Origin: an uncultured Pseudomonadota bacterium
GTDB lineage: Bacteria; Pseudomonadota; Alphaproteobacteria; RF32; CAG-239
DNA length: 55,449 nt
Assembly: GCA_949295005.1 (NCBI GenBank)
Contig: CASFJL010000030.1
Coordinates: 1 to 55,449 of the forward strand
Direction of reading: 5' to 3'
Numbering within the stretch: the stretch's first letter is position 1; the number at the start of each line of letters is the position of its first letter. Positions 9,221-16,387 of the stretch are shown here, in pieces. The notes below the pieces were generated by a model that saw nothing but the letters and a program-made list of their open reading frames with translations, was not told the DNA's origin and ran no database searches. The translations under genes and the position numbers were made by a program.

Positions 9221-10666
9221 ATGAGACTTTCTAAATCAGACTATATGTTAGGGACTTTTTGTCCTAAGGCTTTATGGATAAAAAAACATAAAAAAGAGCT
9301 CTTAGAGGATAGCGAAGATGCTTGGAGTTTCTATGGTTCTGATATTCAGTATTGGGCGCAAAAACTTTATCCTGACGGAATAGAAGTGGATGTTCCAACC
9401 TGGGAAGTAGATAAAGGGGCTGAATTAACCGAAAAACTGAGTGAGAAAAACTCTGTTTTGTTTAAAGCTGTGGCAAAGCTTGAAAGTGGAGAATTCTGTC
9501 GTCTTGATATATTGCAAAAAGATGGCAGTAAATGGAACTTGATAGTCATTAAAGGGACGACGCATGTAAAAGATGAGCATCTTAAGGATTTGGCTTTTCA
9601 ATACTTTGTTTTTTCTAATGCCGGTTATAAGCTTAAGGATTGTTATGTTTTGCACCTTAATAAAGCATATAAGAGAAAGAAAAAAATAAATCTCAAAAAA
9701 CTTTTTGCCTTAGAAAATGTAACTACTGATGTTATGGCGCAATATGATAATATGGTTGAGGAAAAAGCAAAGCTTTTGATGCTTCAAAATAAGAGTGAAG
9801 AGCCACAAATACAAATTTCTAAAAAATGTCAGGACTGTGATTTTTATAATTATTGCTGCTCTAAGGTTCCAGAATATTCTATTTGGGATGTTTTTTCGCA
9901 TCAAACAGCCGATAATATATGCTTAGAGCTTAATTCTTATGATATTAATGATCTTGTTGCATCTGATTATTATGGTAAGCAGTTTATTGATATTTCCGCT
10001 TGGCAAAAACAAGAGATTTATCGTGATAAAAGTAAGATACAGAGCTTTTTAAAGCAGCTGAAATATCCGTTATATTATCTCGACTATGAAACAATTGAGC
10101 CGGCAATACCGCTTTTTGAGAATTCAGGGCCATATCAGGATATTCCTTTTCAATTTTCTTTGCATGTTCAAAAAATACCTGGAGGTGAGGTAAAACACTT
10201 TAGCTTTTTGCATAAAGAAAAAAGTGATCCTCGTCGCAGTTTGGCAGAAGCGCTTGTTAAAAATTGCGGAAAAAGTGGTTCTGTCATTGTGTATAATGAA
10301 AACTTTGAGAGAAAGCGTAATGAAGAATTAGCAGAATTATTTCCTGACTTGGCTAAAGAAATTTTAAATATTAATGAACGATTGATTGATCAATTAATTC
10401 CTTTTCGGTATCGTTATTTGTATCACTACAAACAATGTAGTTCTGCTTCGATAAAGAAAGTTCTTCCCTCATTTACTGATTTAAGTTATGACAATTTGGA
10501 AATTCATGATGGAAATGAATCGATGGATCGTTATTTGGCATTTATGAATGGTAAACTTACACCGAATGAAGAAAAAATCCTCTTTGATGGATTAGAGACG
10601 TATTGTGCGCAGGATACCTATGCCATGGTTTTGCTGATGGATGTGTTATATAAAAATGCTCAATAA
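9221..10666 (+). CDS. DUF2779 protein: Cas4-like domain plus DEDD exonuclease-like domain
   Basis: 481 residues. The N-terminal half looks like a Cas4/RecB-type PD-(D/E)XK domain with iron-sulfur cysteines (Cys14 in TFCPKALW; CQDCDFYNYCC at ~203-213). The motif that normally reads D...E-x-K reads CRLDILQ...LIVIKG here, so the catalytic Glu appears to be Val and this domain may only bind nucleic acid. The C-terminal half matches DUF2779, an RNase H-like fold: YYLDYETIEP (D and E), VIVYNENFER, and CAQDTYAM (last Asp). It lies 90 bases after the WYL gene. Confidence 0.85.
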   Translation: MRLSKSDYMLGTFCPKALWIKKHKKELLEDSEDAWSFYGSDIQYWAQKLYPDGIEVDVPTWEVDKGAELTEKLSEKNSVLFKAVAKLESGEFCRLDILQKDGSKWNLIVIKGTTHVKDEHLKDLAFQYFVFSNAGYKLKDCYVLHLNKAYKRKKKINLKKLFALENVTTDVMAQYDNMVEEKAKLLMLQNKSEEPQIQISKKCQDCDFYNYCCSKVPEYSIWDVFSHQTADNICLELNSYDINDLVASDYYGKQFIDISAWQKQEIYRDKSKIQSFLKQLKYPLYYLDYETIEPAIPLFENSGPYQDIPFQFSLHVQKIPGGEVKHFSFLHKEKSDPRRSLAEALVKNCGKSGSVIVYNENFERKRNEELAELFPDLAKEILNINERLIDQLIPFRYRYLYHYKQCSSASIKKVLPSFTDLSYDNLEIHDGNESMDRYLAFMNGKLTPNEEKILFDGLETYCAQDTYAMVLLMDVLYKNAQ

Positions 10667-10724
10667 GGAAAATTTATAAAATTATCCGATTTGTATCAAA
10701 AAGTGAATGACCTTTGAATGATTG

Positions 10725-10739
10725 CGACAATTATTGTCG
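10725..10739. promoter_or_regulatory. Palindrome upstream of the retron
   Basis: CGACAAT-T-ATTGTCG is a perfect 7-1-7 dyad about 50 bp before the retron RNA. It could be an operator for the retron transcript. No bound protein is known. Confidence 0.45.
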
Positions 10740-10787
10740 TAGGTGTGTGTTATTATTAAAATGTAAGGGATAATTTTATTGAAAGGT

Positions 10788-10955
10788 TTTAGGTAATGAT
10801 GGATAGCATAGGAGTGTATTCGCTCCATCTGATAAGGCTAGGGTAGGACTTTGTTATTGACATATGAATATGTCAATAACGTTCGACTATAAGCCTCACC
10901 TTGGAAATTAAAGCTGAAGCTTTAATTATTGTTTAAGTATTCATCATTACCTAAA
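10788..10955 (+). ncRNA. Retron msr-msd RNA
   Basis: All expected retron parts can be seen. The ends pair perfectly over 14 bp (a1 TTTAGGTAATGATG at 10788-10801, a2 CATCATTACCTAAA at 10942-10955). Right after a1 is TAGC (10804-10807), the usual context of the branching G (G10806). A msr hairpin GGAGTG/CGCTCC follows at 10811-10826. Two perfect msd-side hairpins lie at 10853-10880 (12 bp, TGAA loop) and 10906-10927 (10 bp). The reverse transcriptase starts ten bases downstream. In retrons this RNA is both primer and template for the branched RNA-DNA molecule msDNA. Confidence 0.8.
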
Positions 10956-10964
10956 TTCAAAGTG

Positions 10965-11890
10965 ATGGTTAAGAAAACAGAAATTGCATTACTTTATGAT
11001 TTGCTTGGTGTAACAGCTCAAGAATTTTATTACTTATCTAAAAATGCTGATAATCTCTATCATACGTTTAGAATACCCAAAAGAAGAGGAGGCTATAGAG
11101 TGATCTCATCTCCGGCGGATAATTTGTTAGAAATTCAAAGGGCAATTTATAAAAAAATATTGGAACCAAACTTTTATCCGAGAGCTTATTGTGTAGGGTT
11201 TGTTCATACAAAAAGTATTGTTGATAATGTTATGCCGCATTTAGGTAATGATTATGTTTTGAAGATTGATCTAAAGGATTTTTTTTATCAATAAAGTTTC
11301 ATAAAATTATTAGGATATTTAGACAATTAGGCTACTCCTATAGAGTGAGCTATTTGCTAGCAAAATTATGTTGCCGTTGTAATGAATTGCCACAAGGTGC
11401 GCCAACCAGTCCAATTTTGAGTAATATGGTAATGGAAATTTGTGATAGTTGGTTAGAAAATATTAGCCAGACATATAATCTGACTTATACCAGATATGCA
11501 GATGATTTAACCTTTTCATCTAAGGTGGACTTTTCTGCTGAAATTATGGCGCAGATTTATAAGGTATTAGAAGATTTTGATTTTCTGATAAATCAAAACA
11601 AAACGCAAATATTAGGACCTAAAGATAAGAAAATTATTACAGGTATCTCAATATCATCTGGGTGTGCAAAGCTTCCTCGAATAACGAAAAGACGTTGGAA
11701 ACAGGAATTTTATCTGCTCAAAAAATACGGACTGATGCAACATAAGCAAAATATAAAAAAAGAATTGTCAATAAATGTTTCTTGCTTGCAAGGACGTTTG
11801 TCGTTTTGGAAAATGGTTGAGCCAGATAATAAATTTATTGCCGATGCATATAAGACACTTAATACAGTAATTTCAGATTTGGCCAAATAA
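10965..11890 (+). CDS. Retron reverse transcriptase, interrupted by a -1 frameshift
   Basis: Read with a -1 shift at the T8 run 11279-11286 this gives about 308 residues, a normal retron RT length. Seen in order: NADNLYH (27-33, the retron NAxxH-type motif), FRIPKRRGGYR, KIDLKDFF (first catalytic Asp ~102), GYSYRVSYLLAKLC, LPQGAPTSP, RYADDLTFS (catalytic YADD ~178-181) and ITGISI (the retron VTG motif). In frame 0 the first half stops at 11294. Codons at the shift are GAT TTT TTT, a T-TTT-TTT slippery heptamer, and slipping back one base gives the expected DFFLSIKF. Start at ATG 10965; the upstream TTG lies in the ncRNA. A real shift, a mutation or a homopolymer sequencing error are all possible. 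Confidence 0.8.
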
Positions 11891-11948
11891 ATTAATGATA
11901 TTTTTAATGGTTGGATTTTAGAATATAAATAGTATGAAGGAGATAAAA

Positions 11949-12587
11949 ATGCAGGCAGAAGATTTAGAAAAATTTAAAAAAAATTTAAGTGAGTTGGAAG
12001 TAGAATATAGGCTAAGAACATCATCCGAAATCCCTAATTTTGAAGGTATAGATTGTTATTCAAAAGATGGTATATATCAGCGTCAATTTTTTGTCTTTGA
12101 TGAAGCCAAAGATAAAGAAAAGGCAAATACCATAGTCGTGTTGGTCGGAGCTAATTATGGTCAAAATTATGCGGCCGAAAAAAATATTATTCCGGAGAAA
12201 AGCGATCAGTATATTAATAATGGTAGAAAAAATATTGAAAAAAAGTCAGAAAAGTTAAATTTCAAAGGCAAATGTCATATTTTGTATACTAATTTATCTC
12301 CATGGATTACACAAAAATGCTGGACTGAAATTTCATCAAGCTTGGATAGAAAGCGTTTTTTATATGAGGCTGCAAGATTGGAGTATATTGTAAGATTGTT
12401 GCCTCTGTTAGAAAAATTTGACAATGTCATTTGGATTGGTCATACAATTGATATTGAAAGTAATTTACGAGAATTTTTTAAACGCAAAAGCTTTAAGGGA
12501 ATAAATTGGTTTTTGGCTCGAAACGTTATTAATTCAGGACCGAGAGGATGGGATATACTAGAGGAAGTGAAAAATCTAGGCAAATAA
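11949..12587 (+). CDS. Orphan protein next to the retron, candidate effector
   Basis: 212 residues, start at ATG 11949 because AAGGAG sits at 11937-11942, inside the longer frame. The core alternates strands and helices: TIVVLVGANYGQ, CHILYTNLSPW, NVIWIGHTIDI, INWFLARNVINSGP. This layout recalls the uracil-DNA-glycosylase fold (GxNP-like loop, late His-containing loop), but key motifs are not clear, so that is only a guess. It follows the reverse transcriptase by about 58 bases and precedes an att copy, so it is the last gene of the retron cassette and could be the retron effector or accessory protein. Confidence 0.7.
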   Translation: MQAEDLEKFKKNLSELEVEYRLRTSSEIPNFEGIDCYSKDGIYQRQFFVFDEAKDKEKANTIVVLVGANYGQNYAAEKNIIPEKSDQYINNGRKNIEKKSEKLNFKGKCHILYTNLSPWITQKCWTEISSSLDRKRFLYEAARLEYIVRLLPLLEKFDNVIWIGHTIDIESNLREFFKRKSFKGINWFLARNVINSGPRGWDILEEVKNLGK

Positions 12588-12620
12588 GTTGTTTTTTGAA
12601 CTCGTAAAAGTTATAAATCT

Positions 12621-12778
12621 ATGTCTGGAGCATAATACCATTCCATAAAACCTTGTTTTGCGTAAAATCAATAACTTATCTAAATATCGTCTGGGGTGTA
12701 AACCTCAAAGTTATTAGCAGTTTTCATTAGCACTGCTAATAAAATATATTAGCACAAATATACCAAGGCTTGTGGGAG
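12621..12778 (+). repeat. Left att region, copy R2 (partial)
   Basis: Contains TAAAACCTTGTTTT at 12646-12659, the TATCGTCTGGGGTGTAAA block and the TTATTAGCAG/CTGCTAATAA arm cluster, and ends in a shortened ATACCAAGGCTTGTG block. The GCTGG core is decayed (CTGGAGC). It separates the retron cassette from the DUF4143 ATPase. Confidence 0.75.
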
Positions 12779-12839
12779 AATTGGGAAAGCAAAGTAGTTG
12801 TAAAATGCATTTTACAAATTGCATTAATCTTGTATTGCT

Positions 12840-12895
12840 GTTAAGTATATTTAACAAAACTATTGACTTTTGTTTATTTGTTAATTATATTTAAC
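12840..12895 (+). promoter_or_regulatory. Promoter with two dyad operators
   Basis: TTGACT at 12863-12868 and TATATT at 12886-12891 are 17 bp apart. Two matching dyads GTTAA-N6-TTAAC lie at 12840-12855 and 12880-12895, centred exactly 40 bp apart, the second covering the -10 box. This fits repression of the ATPase gene by a dimeric regulator. Confidence 0.65.
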
Positions 12896-12913
12896 AATAT
12901 AAGGAGGACTAAT

Positions 12914-14230
12914 ATGCAAAATGGATCGGAAATAATAATAGGAAGACCACAATATTTAGAACAATTAAAAAAGTGGAAAAATCAACCTGATTTGATTAAA
13001 ATCATAACAGGCGTTAGGCGTTGTGGTAAGTCTAAACTTTTTTACTTATATCAATTTGATTTGCTGGCAAATAAAGAAGCGGATTATAGCCAAATTATCA
13101 ATATAAACCTAGAAGACCGTTTGATGACAAGAGAAATAGGTTTAACGCTTGAGGCTAATAATCGATTGAGCGGAACAGATGCGTTATTGGATTATATTGT
13201 TAAAAAGCTTAATCCTGAAAAAATGAACTATGTTTTTCTAGATGAAATACAATTGCTAGATGATTGGCAAGTTGTAGCAAACACATTGAGACTGAGAGAT
13301 AATATAGATGTTTATTTAACAGGTTCAAATGCGTATATGTTTTCTAGTGATTTAGCCAATCAATTGGGGGGAAGATATATAGAAATCAAAATGCAACCTC
13401 TATCTTTTAGAGAATATTTTGATGCATATCCGATGTTCGCTCAACTTTATACAAGAACTAGGAAAGATATTGAAAATTTGCATCACCCTGCATATTTGTA
13501 TTCCCATTATATAAAAGAAGGTGGTTTTCCTCAAACATTAAGCCTTGTGTATGATAAGCAGCTAATAAATGATTATTTAATGGATACGGTATATTTAAAT
13601 ACTATTCAAAAAGATGTTGTTCGTCGTTTTGGTATTGCAGATGGAAATAAGTTAGAAGGTGTTGTTCGCTATCTATTTGACAATATTGGTAATGAGACAT
13701 CTATTCGAGGAATAGAACGCGGTCTAAAATCTATGGGTTTTAGTGTTTCCGTTCCAACTATTAGTCAGTATATTCAAGGTTTGGAAGATAGTTATTTGCT
13801 TTATAAGTGTGAACCTTTTGACATTAAAGGTAAGCAACTTTTAGAAACAAATGCCAAATATTATGTTGCGGATATTGGCTTGAGGACAGCGTTATTGGGA
13901 AAAGAGGGAGCTGATTCAGGTCATATACTTGAAAATGTCGTTTATCTTGAATTAATAAGAAGAGGGTATAAAGTCTCTTTGGGTAAAGTTTATTCCAAAG
14001 GGAGGTTAGTCGAAGTAGATTTTGTTGCGACAAAAAGTGGCGGTATTGTTGAATATTATCAAGTATCTTTGAGTGTTCAAGATACTCAAACATTAGAGAG
14101 AGAATTAGAACCATTGCAAGCAATTGATGATAATTTCCCAAAATTTTTATTAACAATGGACTATGATGAAAGTGATAATAAAGGAATTAAACACATAAAT
14201 GCGCTTAAGTGGTTATTAGACTTTGATTAA
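12914..14230 (+). CDS. DUF4143-family AAA ATPase
   Basis: 438 residues. An AAA_14 domain has Walker A GVRRCGKS (33-40), Walker B YVFLDEIQ (107-114) and sensor LTGSNAYMF, followed by the DUF4143 region with its winged-helix and the nuclease-like fold near the end (GHILENVVYLELIRRGYKV...GRLVEVDFVATKSGG). D-x-V-A in VDFVATK is the usual DUF4143 signature. The start is ATG 12914 after AAGGAGG; the frame extends upstream through the promoter. Its function is not known with certainty; such ATPases are often scattered in accessory regions. Confidence 0.85.
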   Translation: MQNGSEIIIGRPQYLEQLKKWKNQPDLIKIITGVRRCGKSKLFYLYQFDLLANKEADYSQIININLEDRLMTREIGLTLEANNRLSGTDALLDYIVKKLNPEKMNYVFLDEIQLLDDWQVVANTLRLRDNIDVYLTGSNAYMFSSDLANQLGGRYIEIKMQPLSFREYFDAYPMFAQLYTRTRKDIENLHHPAYLYSHYIKEGGFPQTLSLVYDKQLINDYLMDTVYLNTIQKDVVRRFGIADGNKLEGVVRYLFDNIGNETSIRGIERGLKSMGFSVSVPTISQYIQGLEDSYLLYKCEPFDIKGKQLLETNAKYYVADIGLRTALLGKEGADSGHILENVVYLELIRRGYKVSLGKVYSKGRLVEVDFVATKSGGIVEYYQVSLSVQDTQTLERELEPLQAIDDNFPKFLLTMDYDESDNKGIKHINALKWLLDFD

Positions 14231-14284
14231 GTTGATTTTGGTTTATTCAAAATTTAGGCCTTTTTTATAGGCAAAAAATCTCTG

Positions 14285-14407
14285 AAAACAAGGTTTTATC
14301 TGAAATTTGGCAAGGGAGGATTGATGTGTCAATGCCAATTCATAAAACCTTGTTTTGTATAAAATCAATAGCTTATCCTGATATTGTCTGTGGTGTAAAA
14401 CTCAAAT
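14285..14407 (+). repeat. Right-end/left-end junction, copy R3
   Basis: AAAACAAGGTTTTA at 14285-14298 matches the right end of the element and is followed by a decayed core (GGGAGGATTGATGTGTC) and then TAAAACCTTGTTTT at 14343-14356, the left-end repeat, with a diverged TATTGTCTGTGGTGTAAA block. This is the structure expected where two elements are joined in tandem. Confidence 0.7.
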
Positions 14408-14468
14408 TTCTCAGTTTTTAGATTTTAAAAAAGTTTGCAAAAACAATTTCTTAATTAAAAATTATCTG

Positions 14469-14741
14469 AGGAGGCTGGATGCGTCAATACCAACCCATAA
14501 AACCTTGTTTAACGTAAAATCAATAACTTATCTAAATATCGTCTGGGGTGTAAACCTCAAAGTTATTAGCAGTTTTCATTAGCACTGCTAATAAAATATA
14601 TTAGCACAAATCTCAAAGTTATTAGCAGTTTTCATTAGCACTGCTAATAAAATATATTAGCACAAATTCACTGTCAATCAGGAATACCAAGGCTTGTGAG
14701 GAAATTTTCACTGCTAATAACTTTTAAGGGCGTGTAAAGTG
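14469..14741 (+). repeat. Left att region, copy R4, with internal 56-bp tandem duplication
   Basis: Nearly identical to R1 over its length (GAGGCTGGATGCGTC core, then the same blocks to GGGCGTGTAAAGT). The arm cluster beginning CTCAAAGTTATTAGCAG is present twice in tandem, 14556-14611 and 14612-14667, an exact 56-bp repeat. Confidence 0.8.
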
Positions 14742-14794
14742 TGTTTCTTAAACAAACGAAATAAATTATTTTAATGTTGATTTAATGTAAAAAT

Positions 14795-14822
14795 AATGTT
14801 ATTTTAATGTAAAAATAACATT
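14795..14822. promoter_or_regulatory. Perfect inverted repeat before the Fic gene
   Basis: AATGTTATTTT (14795-14805) and AAAATAACATT (14812-14822) flank six bases, 13 bp before the start codon. TTTAATGTAAAAATAATG just upstream repeats part of it. This is a likely operator, overlapping the transcription or translation start region. Confidence 0.6.
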
Positions 14823-14834
14823 AAAGGAATTGTC

Positions 14835-15905
14835 ATGGCTTTTCATCCGAAATATACAGTAACAGCTCAGATGCTTGCAAATCTTTCAAAAATCGAAGTT
14901 ATTAAGCAGCAGTTTGAAAATCAACCAATATCACCACAACTTTTGTTATCATTGCGAGAAAGTGCAAAAGTGGCCACAATTCACTATTCAACGCAAATTG
15001 AAGGCAATCGTTTGAGCGGAAAAGAGGTTGCAGAAGCTCTAAAAGGTCGAAAACTTCCTCAAAGAGAAAAAGACGAGCAGGAAGTTAAGGCTTACTATAA
15101 GGCTTGGAATGCAATGGAAGAAGCTGTTGTGGCTAATCATTCTTTTGATGAAGAGCTGATTGCACATATTCATAGTTTGGTTGAGGCTAGCCAAAGTATA
15201 ATACCATACCGAGATAATCAAAATGCCATTTATGATAGCGAAACCGGAGCTAAAATTTATTTGCCACCGGAAGCCAAAGATGTGCCGGAGATGATGCGAG
15301 ATTTTTGCCAATGGGTGCAAAATGCGACTAATTTACCGGTTCCATTGGTAGCAGGAATAGTGCATTATCAATTTGTAACCATACACCCTTATTATGACGG
15401 AAATGGCCGAACCGCACGATTATTGACAAGTTTTGTTATGCGTAAAGGCGGTTATGGTCTAAAGGGAATTTATTCCTTGGAAGAATATTATGCAAAAGAT
15501 TTAATCCGTTATTATGACGCATTACAAACGCATCCGCATCATAATTATTATTACGGAAGGAATGAAGCAGACATAACTTCATGGTTGGAATATTTTGTGG
15601 CCGGTGTGGCTGATGCTTTTGATAAAGTTAATCAACACGCGGTAAATGAACAAACTAAAGGTTATACGACAGATAAAAGCCCGATATTGCGTGAATTGGA
15701 TATTAAGCAACGCAAAGTTTTAGAGCTGTTTGCAGAGTATAAGGAAGTCAACAGTACGCAAATTGCGGAAATTTTAGGGCTTTCAGCAGCATCGTCCCGA
15801 TTTTTATTGCGCCAGTGGATTGCGGAAGGTTTTTTGCAATATGCTAATGAGTCAAAAAAGGCTAGAACTTATCAATTGGCTGAAAAATATGAAATGATTT
15901 TTTAG
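14835..15905 (+). CDS. fic: Fic family protein
   Basis: 356 residues. The Fic core motif HPYYDGNGRTAR (184-195) is complete, with His184 as the general base for transfer of AMP (or another nucleotide part) to a target hydroxyl. The self-inhibitory helix motif S-x-x-x-E-G-N is at 52-58 (STQIEGN), marking a class II Fic protein with the inhibitor at the N-terminus. The C-terminal ~70 residues form a winged helix (KEVNSTQIAEILGLSAASSRFLLRQW), which could bind the inverted repeat in front of the gene. An AAAGGAATT site lies before the ATG. It is the first gene after att copy R4. Confidence 0.9.
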   Translation: MAFHPKYTVTAQMLANLSKIEVIKQQFENQPISPQLLLSLRESAKVATIHYSTQIEGNRLSGKEVAEALKGRKLPQREKDEQEVKAYYKAWNAMEEAVVANHSFDEELIAHIHSLVEASQSIIPYRDNQNAIYDSETGAKIYLPPEAKDVPEMMRDFCQWVQNATNLPVPLVAGIVHYQFVTIHPYYDGNGRTARLLTSFVMRKGGYGLKGIYSLEEYYAKDLIRYYDALQTHPHHNYYYGRNEADITSWLEYFVAGVADAFDKVNQHAVNEQTKGYTTDKSPILRELDIKQRKVLELFAEYKEVNSTQIAEILGLSAASSRFLLRQWIAEGFLQYANESKKARTYQLAEKYEMIF

Positions 15906-16053
15906 TAAATATACTGTTTCCTGTCGTTTTCCTGCGTTTTGAGTGTAGGAATTGATTTTTTATGATAAATTTACCGAAAAACAGCCATACATGCGTTGGT
16001 TGACAAGAAAATGCGCAAAACAAAATATTTTTCGCACAGCTTCATGATTTTAA

Positions 16054-16080
16054 TTGCAAATTAAGACCTTGGTTTATAAT
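16054..16080 (+). promoter_or_regulatory. Promoter for the autotransporter leader
   Basis: A perfect TATAAT at 16075-16080 with TTGCAA at 16054-16059 (15-bp spacing). The -35 region lies in TTTTAATTGCAAATTAAG, which recurs almost exactly at 16351-16367 as the palindrome TTAATTGCAATTAA right before the ribosome site. Confidence 0.55.
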
Positions 16081-16086
16081 ATAAAC

Positions 16087-16354
16087 TCAGTTATGGGGAA
16101 ATGCTCCATAATCAGTACCTTTAGTGGTACGGGGCTTTCATCGGCTCTATTGCGTTCGGTGTTAGGATATAACATCGTTATATTGTTGGCTACTCATCAT
16201 AGCTGACGGTAAATATATCCCCGATACATAGAAATATGGTCGGGGAGCTTTTGGCGTATGTTCAGAAGTTTTTTGACTTTAAAGGCTAAGAGAATCATTT
16301 AACGCAATATGATTGATGAACTCTCCGACCACCTTAAATAGGTGGTTTTCTTTT
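16087..16354 (+). ncRNA. Structured leader RNA ending in a terminator
   Basis: About 270 bases between a TATAAT box and the autotransporter start. Predicted stems by eye: TTATGG/CCATAA (~16092-16113), GTACC/GGTAC (~16117-16132), ATATAAC/GTTATAT (~16167-16183), and a strong CCCCGA...TCGGGG (16219-16245) with an inner CATA-GAAA-TATG. It ends in an intrinsic terminator 33 bases before the start codon. It may be a cis-acting attenuator or riboswitch-like element, or a separate small RNA. It matches no class I can name. Confidence 0.55.
16328..16354 (+). terminator. Intrinsic terminator in the autotransporter leader
   Basis: ACCACCT-TAAAT-AGGTGGT then TTTCTTTT. It stands between the promoter and the autotransporter ribosome site, so readthrough is needed for expression unless a promoter lies within the last 30 bases. 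Confidence 0.8.
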
Positions 16355-16387
16355 AATTGCAATTAAAGAAGAAGGAAGTTTAATCAT

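Noticed and set aside
16087..16354. tmRNA, 6S, SRP or a known riboswitch
   Set aside because: No tag frame, no tRNA-like ends and no consensus boxes for the riboswitch classes I could recall were found by eye; a covariance search would be decisive.
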